A program made the position numbers and the translations under genes. A stretch of DNA of 20,130 nt, from contig JBJOHO010000084.1 of assembly GCA_046047615.1 (NCBI GenBank), positions 1-20,130 of the forward strand, read 5' to 3'. Within the stretch, counting starts at the first letter, position 1. Every line of letters starts with the position of its first letter. The notes under the pieces were generated by a model. That model searched no databases. It was not told where the DNA came from and worked only from the letters and a program-made list of their open reading frames with translations. The DNA is from ZC4RG30 sp046047615 (GTDB lineage Bacteria; Pseudomonadota; Gammaproteobacteria; Steroidobacterales; Steroidobacteraceae). This document shows positions 1-7,845 of the stretch, piece by piece.

Positions 1-370
1 CGGGCAGGCCGCGGCGGAAATTCTCCGCAAAGCCCCACCAGTCCGTGTTGTGCCCGATGCGGCGTGTCCCCTGGAACACGACGGTGTTGACCGACTGCAG
101 CGCCCGGGCATCCGGCGAGAGTTCGTCGAGCAGCGGAATGACGGCCTGCTTGCAGGGGTAGGTGATGTTCAGGCCGGCGAATCCTTCCTGCTGGGCGGCG
201 CCCAGCAGGTGCGCCAAGGCCCCGGGACCCTGCGGATGACAGTCCGTGTCGATGAGTTGGTAGTGGTAGTCCAGCCCGAGCGCCCGCGCTTCCTCCATGT
301 GGATGGCCGGGCTGCCGGACTTCTGGATGCCGGCGCCGATGAGGCCGGTGCGGAAAGTGGAGAATCTCAT
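1..370 (-). CDS. aroE: Shikimate/quinate dehydrogenase, AroE/QsuD type (N-terminal part; runs off left edge)
   Basis: Reading leftward from an ATG at 370-368, an open frame continues to the window edge and gives 123 residues of the substrate-binding domain. The protein opens with a GLIGAGIQKSGSP segment (residues 9-21) holding the paired serines that bind the shikimate carboxylate. It continues with NITYPCKQAV containing the catalytic Lys74, VNTVVF near 94-99 and GHNTD with catalytic Asp110. The GLNIT-P-KQAV-PLLDE pattern resembles the catabolic NAD-dependent quinate/shikimate dehydrogenases (Corynebacterium QsuD-like) more than biosynthetic AroE. The expected reaction is quinate to 3-dehydroquinate or shikimate to 3-dehydroshikimate, in the cytosol. 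The cofactor domain lies outside the window, so NAD versus NADP preference cannot be read. The gene is divergent from the TonB receptor across a 124-base region that carries the operator. No clear Shine-Dalgarno precedes this ATG. Biosynthetic AroE remains an alternative, but the neighbours favour catabolism. Confidence 0.88.
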   Translation of the reverse strand, partial: MRFSTFRTGLIGAGIQKSGSPAIHMEEARALGLDYHYQLIDTDCHPQGPGALAHLLGAAQQEGFAGLNITYPCKQAVIPLLDELSPDARALQSVNTVVFQGTRRIGHNTDWWGFAENFRRGLP

Positions 371-376
371 GCAGGG

Positions 377-395
377 CTGTACGAACTGGGGGGTT
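377..395. promoter_or_regulatory. Auxiliary half-operator upstream of the receptor promoter
   Basis: CTGTACGAAC at 377-386 repeats exactly at 399-408, a spacing of 22 bp or about two helical turns, so both copies face the same side of the DNA. Only the left half of the full operator is conserved here. The right half (388-395) is G-rich and has lost symmetry. It may be a weaker accessory site for the same regulator, sitting 7 bases upstream of the aroE start codon on the other strand. Confidence 0.4.
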
Positions 396-423
396 TGACT
401 GTACGAACCGGTACGTTTATGTT
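395..423 (+). promoter_or_regulatory. Sigma-70-like promoter of the TonB receptor operon
   Basis: TTGACT at 395-400 matches the -35 consensus at five of six positions. A 17-base spacer (401-417) leads to TATGTT at 418-423, which matches TATAAT at four of six positions. Transcription would start near 430 and leave a leader of about 65 bases before the ATG at 495. The spacer is almost entirely occupied by the operator at 402-417. Confidence 0.55.
402..417. promoter_or_regulatory. TetR-type operator, copy 1 (aroE/receptor intergenic)
   Basis: TACGAACCGGTACGTT is a near-palindrome centred between 409 and 410, with six of eight half-site positions symmetric. Its shape resembles operators of TetR-family repressors. 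The 17-mer at 400-416 matches 13955-13971 at 16 of 17 positions, and that copy flanks the tetR gene. Its place between -35 and -10 would let a bound dimer block RNA polymerase. It could also control the divergent aroE. Confidence 0.6.
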
Positions 424-494
424 CTTTGAAATGCAGGGTAGCCGCTAAGGCAGCCCTAGAACAAGACGACTTTCGCACAAACAGGGGAAACCGA

Positions 495-3338
495 ATGAGC
501 ACCGAGACCTTCCGACGTGAATGGCTGCGCCTGCGCGCGCGCCAATGGGTGGCTGCGGGCGCCGTGGCAGCGCTGCCGCTGCTGGGCAGTGCCGCTCTGG
601 CCGCGGAAGAGGTTGATGAACTGGAAGAGGTGGTCGTCACCGGTTCCAGCATCAAGGGTGCCGCACCGGTCGGTTCGGCCATCGTCACCGTGGGCCGCGA
701 GAATCTTGAGGAGATCGGCGCGCAGACCGTGCAGCAGGTGCTCAAGACCGTGCCGGCAGTGGTCGGCATGAACAGCGCGGGACAGGGCTCTTATGGCAGC
801 TTCGACGGTGCCGGTACCAACGCGCCCACCATCCACGGCCTGGGTGCTTCGGCCTCCAACAGCACGCTGATCCTGATCAACGGCCATCGCCTGCCGCTGA
901 CCGGCCTCAACCACACGCTGGCCGACCCGAACATCCTGGCGCCCGCCGCGCTGGAGCGCGTGGAAGTGCTCGCAGACGGTGCCTCGTCGGTGTACGGCTC
1001 GGACGCCGTCGCCGGCGTCATCAACTTCATCACCCGCCGCAAGTACGACGGTGCCGAGTTCTCGGTGCAGAAGGGCTTCGGCGACGCCTATGACACCTTC
1101 TCGGCCAGCATGGTCGCCGGCAAGCGCTGGGACGATGGTTCGGCGCTCGTGTCCTATGCCTATTCCGACCGCAGCAGCCTGAGCGCGGGCGACCGCGACT
1201 TCACCCGCGCCGACCACCGGGCGCAGGGCGGCGGCAACTTCGCCAGCTTCGCCTGCTCGCCGGCCACGGTATCGCCGGCCGGCCAGGCGCTGATCTTCTA
1301 CGCGCCCTACAGCAGCGGCGTGGCCAACAGCAGCGCCAACGCCAGCTGCGACTACTCCGGTCTCACGGACCTGATTCCGCAGGAGCGTCGCCACAGCCTG
1401 TTCGTTTCGCTCGAGCAGAGCCTCAACGACCGGCTGGATGTCAGCGGAGACTTCATCTACTCGCGCCGCGACAACCGCCAGGACGTGGCGCGTGGCAACG
1501 TGCAGGCGACGGTCTCGCAGGCGGTCTACCCGTTCTTCCAGGTTCCCGCCGGCAGCGCCGCCACGTCGGCGACGGTGCGCTTCCAGGCCGACGACCTGCT
1601 GGGTCCCGGTGCGCACATCGACAGCCGCGCCGAGACGTTCTATGCCTCGCTCAAGGCCAATTACCAGTTGAGCGAGAGCTGGGATGCCGAGGTCGGCACG
1701 GTTCTTGGCCGTGACAGCGCATTCCAGAAGAACTACGGCCAGCTGTGCGTGAGCTGCGCCTACCTCGCACTGACGGGCACGACCAGCGGCTCCACGCAGG
1801 CCACCACGCCGCTGACCGCGGCGACCGCGTTGGACGTGTTCAACACAGGCGCCGCCAACCGCACGTCGGCGGCCGTGCGGGCCGATCTGGTCGACAACTT
1901 CCAGACCCGCATCGGCGACCAGACGATTGCCAACTATTGGGTGACCTTGAACGGTTCGCTGTTCGCACTGCCGGGTGGTGACGCCAAGGCGGCGGTCGGC
2001 GCCGAGTACATCCGCTACACGCTCAAGCAGGACAACACCATCCCCACCAACACCGGTCCGGTGTCGAAGGGTGGCGCGCGCCACGAGACCCTGAACTACG
2101 GGCGCGACGTGAAGTCCGCCTATGCGGAGGTGCTGCTGCCCTTCGTCTCGCCGGACATGGGCGTGACCGGCATCCGCAAGCTCGAGGCGAACGTCTCCGG
2201 CCGCATCGACGACTACAGCGACTTCGGCCAGACCAGCAACCCCAAGCTGGCCGCGAACTGGGAAGTCACCGAGGGCTTCCAGTTCCGCGCCAACTGGGGC
2301 AAGTCCTTCGTGGCGCCGGCGCTCACCAGCCGCGGCAACGCCCAGGGCATCACGGGTGAGTCGGGCTTCGGAGGCTATGGTCTGGGCCAGGTCAACGTTC
2401 CTGTGGCGAATTTCCCCAACGCCGTCGGCCTGCCGGGTTGCGTGGCCGGCGCCGTGACCTGCGTCATCGGCAACTCGACGGTGACCGGTGCGCAGATCAC
2501 CGGCGGCAATGGCAACCTGAAGCCGCAGACCGGCGAGAGCTGGGGTGTCGGTTTCGACTGGCGTCCGTCGGTTGTCGAGGGACTGTCGCTCAGCGCCACC
2601 TACTGGAACAACGAGCTGAAGGGCGGCATCACGGCGCCGGTGCCGTCGCTGGCCCTCAACACCGCGGCACTGTCCAACCTGCTGCAGATCTTCCCCGCGG
2701 GGGCCACGCCTGCGCAGCTCGCCGCAGCCCGCGGCAGCCTGCCGGCCAGCGGCGCGCTGCCGCCGACGGTCTATTTCATCTACAACTACCAGCAGAACAA
2801 CATCCTGAATCTCGACATCGCCGGCGTCGACGTCGACCTGCGTTACGTCGTTGATTCGGACTTCGGCAAGTGGAACTTCGGTGCTGGCGCCACGCGCAAG
2901 GTGAAGTTCGACCAGTCGATCGGCAGCGGTGGCCAGGTCTTCTCTGTCCTGGGTACGGCCGGGTTCAACACGACCTTCCCGTCGCTGAAGCTCGAAGGTC
3001 GCGCTAATGTCGGCTGGGAGATGGGCCCGCTGTCGGCGGACCTGTTCTTCAACTACGTCGGCAGCTACCGCAACTGGAGCGGCGGCACCATCAGCCCGGT
3101 GGTGCGCGTGAACAACGTGCCGGCCAGCGGTGGCGACAAGGTTGACGCGATGAAGATCGTTGACCTGAACCTCAACTACAAGTTGTCCGGCAAGCTGGAG
3201 GGCACGCAGCTGTTCCTGGATGCCACCAACCTGTTTGACGAGGATCCGCCGTTCTACAACAACGCCAACGGCTACGACGGCATCAATGCGAGCCCGATCG
3301 GTCGTGTGGTGACCATCGGCGTGCGCACGAAGCTGTAA
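495..3338 (+). CDS. TonB-dependent outer-membrane receptor
   Basis: This 947-residue protein is an outer-membrane beta-barrel receptor for TonB-energised uptake of a bulky substrate. The N-terminus carries a signal peptide with a basic stretch (residues 7-16) and a hydrophobic core ending near LGSAALA (about 36). A TonB-box-like EEVVVTG follows at 44-50. The plug domain then contains the typical LKTVPAV, IHGLGASASNSTLILINGHR-like and VEVLADGASSVYGSDAVAGVINFI blocks (roughly 70-180). The barrel runs to a final strand ending in VVTIGVRTKL. The last residue is Leu and not the usual aromatic. I chose ATG 495 because AGGGGA lies 6 bases upstream and a signal peptide begins there; an in-frame ATG at 426 would sit at the predicted transcript start. 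It is first in the operon and followed 18 bases later by the PQQ dehydrogenase. The substrate cannot be read from sequence. Context suggests a quinate- or shikimate-containing compound. Confidence 0.93.
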   Translation: MSTETFRREWLRLRARQWVAAGAVAALPLLGSAALAAEEVDELEEVVVTGSSIKGAAPVGSAIVTVGRENLEEIGAQTVQQVLKTVPAVVGMNSAGQGSYGSFDGAGTNAPTIHGLGASASNSTLILINGHRLPLTGLNHTLADPNILAPAALERVEVLADGASSVYGSDAVAGVINFITRRKYDGAEFSVQKGFGDAYDTFSASMVAGKRWDDGSALVSYAYSDRSSLSAGDRDFTRADHRAQGGGNFASFACSPATVSPAGQALIFYAPYSSGVANSSANASCDYSGLTDLIPQERRHSLFVSLEQSLNDRLDVSGDFIYSRRDNRQDVARGNVQATVSQAVYPFFQVPAGSAATSATVRFQADDLLGPGAHIDSRAETFYASLKANYQLSESWDAEVGTVLGRDSAFQKNYGQLCVSCAYLALTGTTSGSTQATTPLTAATALDVFNTGAANRTSAAVRADLVDNFQTRIGDQTIANYWVTLNGSLFALPGGDAKAAVGAEYIRYTLKQDNTIPTNTGPVSKGGARHETLNYGRDVKSAYAEVLLPFVSPDMGVTGIRKLEANVSGRIDDYSDFGQTSNPKLAANWEVTEGFQFRANWGKSFVAPALTSRGNAQGITGESGFGGYGLGQVNVPVANFPNAVGLPGCVAGAVTCVIGNSTVTGAQITGGNGNLKPQTGESWGVGFDWRPSVVEGLSLSATYWNNELKGGITAPVPSLALNTAALSNLLQIFPAGATPAQLAAARGSLPASGALPPTVYFIYNYQQNNILNLDIAGVDVDLRYVVDSDFGKWNFGAGATRKVKFDQSIGSGGQVFSVLGTAGFNTTFPSLKLEGRANVGWEMGPLSADLFFNYVGSYRNWSGGTISPVVRVNNVPASGGDKVDAMKIVDLNLNYKLSGKLEGTQLFLDATNLFDEDPPFYNNANGYDGINASPIGRVVTIGVRTKL

Positions 3339-3356
3339 GTCGTGGAGCAGGGGATC

Positions 3357-5378
3357 GTGGGCATCCGACGTGCTTCGCGGGTGTCCGCGATCCTTCTGGT
3401 GGCGGCCTTGTTGCCGCAATCGGCACTGGCTGCTGCCGGCGACGGCGGCGACTGGCCCACCTATGGCCACGATGCCGGCGGCCAGCGGCATTCGCCGCTC
3501 ACCCAGATCACCGTCGACAATGTCGCCACGTTGCAGCCCGCGTGGACCTACCGCATGCGCCCGGCCAACACGGCGGCACCCGCTGTGTCGCAGGCCGATG
3601 CGGCCCAGCGCGTTGCGGAAGGCGTGGCACCGCAACCGCCTGCTGCCGGGCCTCCGGGCCGGCGTCGCGCCAACAGCCGCTTTTCGCAGTCGCAAGCCAC
3701 ACCGCTGGTTGTCGGCGGCCGCATGTTCCTCAGCACACCCTATTCCCGCGTGGTGGCGCTGGAGCCTGAGACGGGCAAGGAGCTCTGGGTCTACGCGGTG
3801 CCGGGTCCGGGCCAGCCCTCGCTGCGTGGCGTGGAGTACTGGCCGGGCGATGCGAAGCATGCCCCGCGCATCCTGTTCGGTACACGCGACGGGCGGTTGA
3901 TCGCCCTTGATGCCGCGACGGGGAAGCTGGCCAGCGGGTTCGGCAAGGACGGCATCCTCGACCTCAAGACGCCCGGGCTGGTGGGCGACATGGCGGATCG
4001 GCCGGGCGCGGCCAACTATGGCATGACCTCGCCGCCGCTGATCTGGCGCGACCTGGTCATCACGGGAGCCGCCGTACAGGAAAATCCACCGCTCGGGCTA
4101 CCGGGCGACGTGCGCGCCTGGGATGTGCGCACCGGCGAGCTGCGCTGGACGTTCCATACCGTGCCGCGGCCGGGTGAGACGGGCCACGACAGTTGGGGTA
4201 GCGAGAGCTGGAAGCAGCGCTCCGGCGTCAACGTCTGGGGCTTCATGACGGTGGATGCAGGCCGCGGGCTGGTGTACCTGCCTGTGGCGGCACCGGCCTG
4301 GGACCGTTACGGCGGCGACCGCCCCGGCAACAACCTCTTCGGCACGAGCATCGTTGCCTTGGATGCGCGCACCGGCAAGCGGCGCTGGCATTTCCAGGTG
4401 GTGCACCACGACATCTGGGATTTCGATACGCAGGCGCCGCCCGTGCTCTTCGAATGGCGGCAGGGGCGACGCACGGTGCCCGCGGTCGGCATTGTCGGCA
4501 AGACCGGCTACCTGTACGTGCTCGACCGCCGCAACGGCAGGCCGTTGCATCCCATCATCGAGACGCCGGTGCCGGCCAGCGACGTACCCGGCGAACAGGC
4601 ATCGCCGACGCAGCCGCTGCCGCTGCGCCCCGCACCTTATGCGCGCACGAGCTTCAGCATGGCGGACCTGGCCACGGTGACGCCCGAACTGGCACAGCAC
4701 TGCCGGCAGTGGATCGAATCGCTGGACATGCGCATGGGCGGACCTTTCCTGCCGGTGGGCCACAAGATTCCCACCATCAATTTCCCGGGCCGGCTGGGTG
4801 GCGCCAACTGGGGCGGGGCGTCCTACAACCCGCAACTGGGTCTGCTGTTCGTCAATTCCAGCGACTTCGGCCACGTCGAGCAGCTGGGCCAACGTGAGGA
4901 CGGCAGCTGGACGAATGCCGGGCCCGCCACGGGCCGCTTCATGGAGCGCGAGAAGCGCTGGCCCTGCCAGCAACCGCCCTGGGGCACGCTGACAGCCATC
5001 GATCCGCACAAGGGCGAGATCCTGTGGCGCAAGCCGCTGGGGCGCACCGACAACCTGCCGGACGAACTCGCCGACACGGGGAGGCCCAACATCGGGGGAT
5101 CCATTTCCACCGCTGCCGGGCTGGTCTTCGTCGGTGCAACCGACGACGCACGCCTGAGGGCCTTCGATGCCCGCAGCGGCGAGATCCTGTGGACCCACAA
5201 GCTGGAGGCTTCCGCACATGCCACGCCCATCACTTATCTCGGCAGGGACGGCCGCCAGTACGTGGCGATCGTGGCCACGGGCGGCAGCTTCCTGGACAGC
5301 CCGCTGGCGAGCGATGGCCTGTTCGTCTTTGCCCTGCCTGCTGGCGCTGCTGATCGCAGCGCAAGCCCAGGCCGCTGA
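3357..5378 (+). CDS. Periplasmic PQQ-dependent dehydrogenase, glucose/quinate dehydrogenase-like beta-propeller
   Basis: About 673 residues with a Sec signal peptide (ending near QSALAAAG) and a DWPTYGHDAGGQRHSPL opening typical of PQQ quinoproteins. Further family blocks are HHDIWDFD (about 350-357, with the acidic residues expected at the active site), VGKTGYLYVLDRRNGRPL and, near the C-terminus, GGSISTAAGLVFVGATDD. These last blocks match the membrane glucose/quinate/shikimate dehydrogenase clade. The multi-helix membrane anchor of that clade is absent, and there is no CXXCH haem motif, so electrons must go to a separate acceptor. An Ala/Pro/Arg-rich insertion of about 45 residues follows the first propeller blade. 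The likely reaction is oxidation of a cyclic polyol such as quinate in the periplasm; the substrate is inferred from context. I chose GTG 3357, preceded by GGAGCAGGGG, over in-frame GTG 3342, which has no ribosome site. The 3' end overlaps the next gene by 65 bases. Confidence 0.85.
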   Translation: MGIRRASRVSAILLVAALLPQSALAAAGDGGDWPTYGHDAGGQRHSPLTQITVDNVATLQPAWTYRMRPANTAAPAVSQADAAQRVAEGVAPQPPAAGPPGRRRANSRFSQSQATPLVVGGRMFLSTPYSRVVALEPETGKELWVYAVPGPGQPSLRGVEYWPGDAKHAPRILFGTRDGRLIALDAATGKLASGFGKDGILDLKTPGLVGDMADRPGAANYGMTSPPLIWRDLVITGAAVQENPPLGLPGDVRAWDVRTGELRWTFHTVPRPGETGHDSWGSESWKQRSGVNVWGFMTVDAGRGLVYLPVAAPAWDRYGGDRPGNNLFGTSIVALDARTGKRRWHFQVVHHDIWDFDTQAPPVLFEWRQGRRTVPAVGIVGKTGYLYVLDRRNGRPLHPIIETPVPASDVPGEQASPTQPLPLRPAPYARTSFSMADLATVTPELAQHCRQWIESLDMRMGGPFLPVGHKIPTINFPGRLGGANWGGASYNPQLGLLFVNSSDFGHVEQLGQREDGSWTNAGPATGRFMEREKRWPCQQPPWGTLTAIDPHKGEILWRKPLGRTDNLPDELADTGRPNIGGSISTAAGLVFVGATDDARLRAFDARSGEILWTHKLEASAHATPITYLGRDGRQYVAIVATGGSFLDSPLASDGLFVFALPAGAADRSASPGR

Positions 5379-7062
5379 CGCGCCACGAGGCCCGCGTGAT
5401 CCCTACGCGGGCCGCAAGAAGGTGCTGGTGGTCGGCGACCTGCGCACCGGCAACCAGGTGGCGCATGATGCCGTCAGCCACGCCATGGCCGTCATCGAGC
5501 AACTGGGCCGTGAGAGCGGCGCCTATGTCGCCTTCCTGCGCAGCGACACGGACCTGGTGACGAAGGGCGAGGTCTGGGGCAAAGGCGACTACGCCAAGGG
5601 TGGCCCGCGGCAGGCCCGGGGGCGCAACCTCGACTACTTCGATGCCGTGGTGTTCTACACCAACGGCGAGACGGAGATGACCGCGCAGCAACGCGCGGAC
5701 CTGCTGTCCTTCATCCACGACGATGGCAAGGGCTTCGTCGCGATCCATACGGGCACGATCTCCTATCCATCATGGCCCGACTATGCAGCGCTGATCGGCG
5801 CCCGCTGGGACAACCATCCGTGGAATGTCGTCGAAGGCCGGTTGCGCAACGAGCGAGCGGACTTTCCGGTGATGCAGGGCGTGCCCGCGGCGTTCACGCT
5901 GCGCGACGAGCACTACCAGTTCCATCCGCCGTCGATCCGTGGCACCGCCGATGTGCTGCTGAGCCTCGACCCTGCGAGCGTCGACATGACGGCGCGCGGC
6001 GTGCACCGGGGTGACGGCGACTTCCCCTTGGTCTGGGCCAGGACCCATGGCAAGGGGCGGGTACTGGTGTCGTCGCTGGGCCACACGGACGAGTCCTGGG
6101 ATGACGCGAACCTGCGGCGCATCCATCTGCAGGGTTTGAAGTGGGTGCTGGGGCTCACGGAGGGCATGCCGCAGCCCCATGCCGCGCCGCGCGTCCCGGC
6201 GGGCGTGCCGCTGGGCAGCGGGCCGCACAAGGCCGTGATGCTGCAGGAACCCACGCTGCCCACGCACACGCTCTACCGTCCTGCGGACCTCGCGGCCCTG
6301 GGAGACCAGAAGTTGCCGGTGGTCGTCTGGGGCAATGGCGCCTGCGTCAACATGGGCAACCGCTTCCGCTATTTCCTGACCGAGATCGCCTCGCGGGGCT
6401 ATCTGGTGATTGCCACCGGACCTGAGGGCCCGGCAGAGGCTGAAGGCAACGTGCAGATCCCCAGACCCGCAAACGCCCGGCCACGTGATCCTGCGAACGA
6501 TCCTCCGGAGACCACGGCGCGGCAGCTCAACGACGCCATCGACTGGGCCCTGCGCGAGAACCGTCGTCGCGGCAGCCCACTGCGTGGCCGCATCGATGCG
6601 CAGCACATCGCCGCGATGGGGCAGTCCTGCGGCGGCGCGCAGGCGATCGTCGCAGGTGCTGACCGGCGGGTGAGCACGACTGTCGTGTGGAACAGTGGCA
6701 CCTTTGCGACGGGACCCGTGGCTGCAACCGGCCTGCCCGGAGCGCCGGCCACCAAGGCCTCGCTGCGCAAGCTGCATGGCACGGTCGCCTACTTCAGCGG
6801 CGACGAGAGCGACATCGCCCATCCCAATGCGAAGGACGACTTCGCGCGCATCAACCACATGCCCGTGCTGTGGGCCTGGCCCAAGGGTGTGGGCCATGGC
6901 GGCACCTATCGGGAACCGATGGGCGGCGAGTTTTCTGGCGTGGCCATCGCATGGCTTGATTGGCAGCTGAAGGGCTCCGAGGCCGGCAGGGCGTGGTTCC
7001 TCGGAGCGGAGTGCCGCCTGTGCCGCGACCCGCGCTGGACGGTGCAGGCCAAGGGGTTCTGA
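5314..7062 (+). CDS. Exported ThuA-like domain fused to an alpha/beta hydrolase
   Basis: This 582-residue protein has a signal peptide (MACSSLPCLLALLIAAQAQA) and then a ThuA-like, glutamine-amidotransferase-fold domain at about 35-280. That domain shows KKVLVVGD, FDAVVFYTNGE, FVAIHTGT (141-148) and DEHYQFH (198-204). A second domain (about 300-582) is an alpha/beta hydrolase: VVVWGNGAC, nucleophile elbow GQSCGG with Ser438, candidate acid in GDESD near 497-500, His528 in GVGHGG, and a closing CRLCRDPRW stretch. ThuA domains are linked to trehalose and other sugar use, but their reaction is not settled. The hydrolase could cleave an ester. The start at 5314 lies inside the 3' end of the PQQ gene in another frame. 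I chose it because the signal peptide begins exactly there, although its Shine-Dalgarno is poor. The frame is open further upstream to 5167, but that extension is Arg-rich and buries the signal peptide. Translation is probably coupled to the PQQ gene. Confidence 0.8.
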   Translation: MACSSLPCLLALLIAAQAQAADAPRGPRDPYAGRKKVLVVGDLRTGNQVAHDAVSHAMAVIEQLGRESGAYVAFLRSDTDLVTKGEVWGKGDYAKGGPRQARGRNLDYFDAVVFYTNGETEMTAQQRADLLSFIHDDGKGFVAIHTGTISYPSWPDYAALIGARWDNHPWNVVEGRLRNERADFPVMQGVPAAFTLRDEHYQFHPPSIRGTADVLLSLDPASVDMTARGVHRGDGDFPLVWARTHGKGRVLVSSLGHTDESWDDANLRRIHLQGLKWVLGLTEGMPQPHAAPRVPAGVPLGSGPHKAVMLQEPTLPTHTLYRPADLAALGDQKLPVVVWGNGACVNMGNRFRYFLTEIASRGYLVIATGPEGPAEAEGNVQIPRPANARPRDPANDPPETTARQLNDAIDWALRENRRRGSPLRGRIDAQHIAAMGQSCGGAQAIVAGADRRVSTTVVWNSGTFATGPVAATGLPGAPATKASLRKLHGTVAYFSGDESDIAHPNAKDDFARINHMPVLWAWPKGVGHGGTYREPMGGEFSGVAIAWLDWQLKGSEAGRAWFLGAECRLCRDPRWTVQAKGF

Positions 7063-7098
7063 GCGACAATCCCCAACCGGCAGGGGGAGGGCAGGGAC

Positions 7099-7845
7099 AT
7101 GGTGGATCGCGGTCGGATTCGCTGGCGGTTTGGCGTGTTCCTCCTGCTGTGCACCGCTGCGGGTGCGGCGGTTCCGGACCTGTCCGGCGTGTGGCTTCCG
7201 GACTCGCGCCTGCCTCTGCCCGCGGTGTCAGAGCTGCCGCTGACTGAAGCCGCCCGCGAGCGCCTGATGCGGTTCGATGCGGGCCGTGAAGACCCCACCG
7301 GGTTCTGCATGCCCTTGGGCACGCCGCGCAACACGCTCGCGGCGACGTCGCCGATGGAAGTGCTGCAGACGCACGACCGGGTGTACTTCGTGTTCCAGCC
7401 CAACCTGCTCAACGCCGAGGTCCGGCGCGTCTACCTCGATGGCCGGCCGCTGCCGGCGCCTGAGGAGGTGCCGCCGACCTGGTACGGCAGTTCCCGAGGG
7501 CAGTGGCAGGGCAACGCGTTGCTCGTCCAGACGTCGCATCTCGAGCCACAGGCGCTCATCAGCGGCATGGGGCTGTCCCATGAGGGAGCGCTCAGGATCC
7601 GAGAACGCTGGTCGCTGCAGGAAGATGTGGCGTCCGGTCGCCGCCTGGTGAACGACATGACGCTGGAAGACCCGTTGACATTCACACGTCCCGTGCAGTT
7701 GCGGCGTGTCTTCCATTGGGCACCGCACGCCCAGTTCGGCGAAACCAACTGCTCCGAGCGCTTGTGGATCGACAGTCTGTGGCGCCAGCGCCTGGCTGAA
7801 CATGCCGAGGGGCAGCGCGTCCGGCCTGCCGGTGCCCTGCCATGA
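7099..7845 (+). CDS. Exported protein of unknown function, DLSGVW family, copy 1
   Basis: 248 residues with an N-terminal hydrophobic segment (about 10-24) consistent with secretion. The mature part begins PDLSGVWLPDSR, has a PLTEAARERL segment, RRVYLDGRPLPAPEEVPPTW, and then GQWQGNALLVQT. This layout (DLSGVW, YLDGR, PTW, G-W-G-LVV-T) is that of a large family of uncharacterised exported proteins common in Acidobacteria and Pseudomonadota, here recognised from memory. The next gene is a paralogue. A good ribosome site (GGGGGAGGG, 7083-7091) precedes the ATG. It follows the ThuA fusion by 36 bases in the same operon. No catalytic motif is evident, so a binding or accessory role in the periplasm is possible but unproven. 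Confidence 0.75.
   Translation: MVDRGRIRWRFGVFLLLCTAAGAAVPDLSGVWLPDSRLPLPAVSELPLTEAARERLMRFDAGREDPTGFCMPLGTPRNTLAATSPMEVLQTHDRVYFVFQPNLLNAEVRRVYLDGRPLPAPEEVPPTWYGSSRGQWQGNALLVQTSHLEPQALISGMGLSHEGALRIRERWSLQEDVASGRRLVNDMTLEDPLTFTRPVQLRRVFHWAPHAQFGETNCSERLWIDSLWRQRLAEHAEGQRVRPAGALP

Noticed and set aside
50..448. A 132-codon open frame on the plus strand at the left edge
   Set aside because: It is the reverse of the aroE fragment, which has shikimate dehydrogenase motifs on the minus strand.
426..494. Upstream in-frame ATG for the TonB receptor
   Set aside because: It would add 23 residues before a good signal peptide, has no ribosome site and lies at the predicted transcript start.
456..3860. 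A 1134-codon open frame on the minus strand opposite the receptor and PQQ genes
   Set aside because: Its translation is Arg/Ala/Gly/His-rich without domains, while the plus strand encodes a clear TonB receptor. It is a stop-poor shadow caused by high GC.
4098..5219. A 373-codon open frame on the minus strand opposite the PQQ dehydrogenase gene
   Set aside because: Antisense shadow of a well-supported gene, with no family motif.
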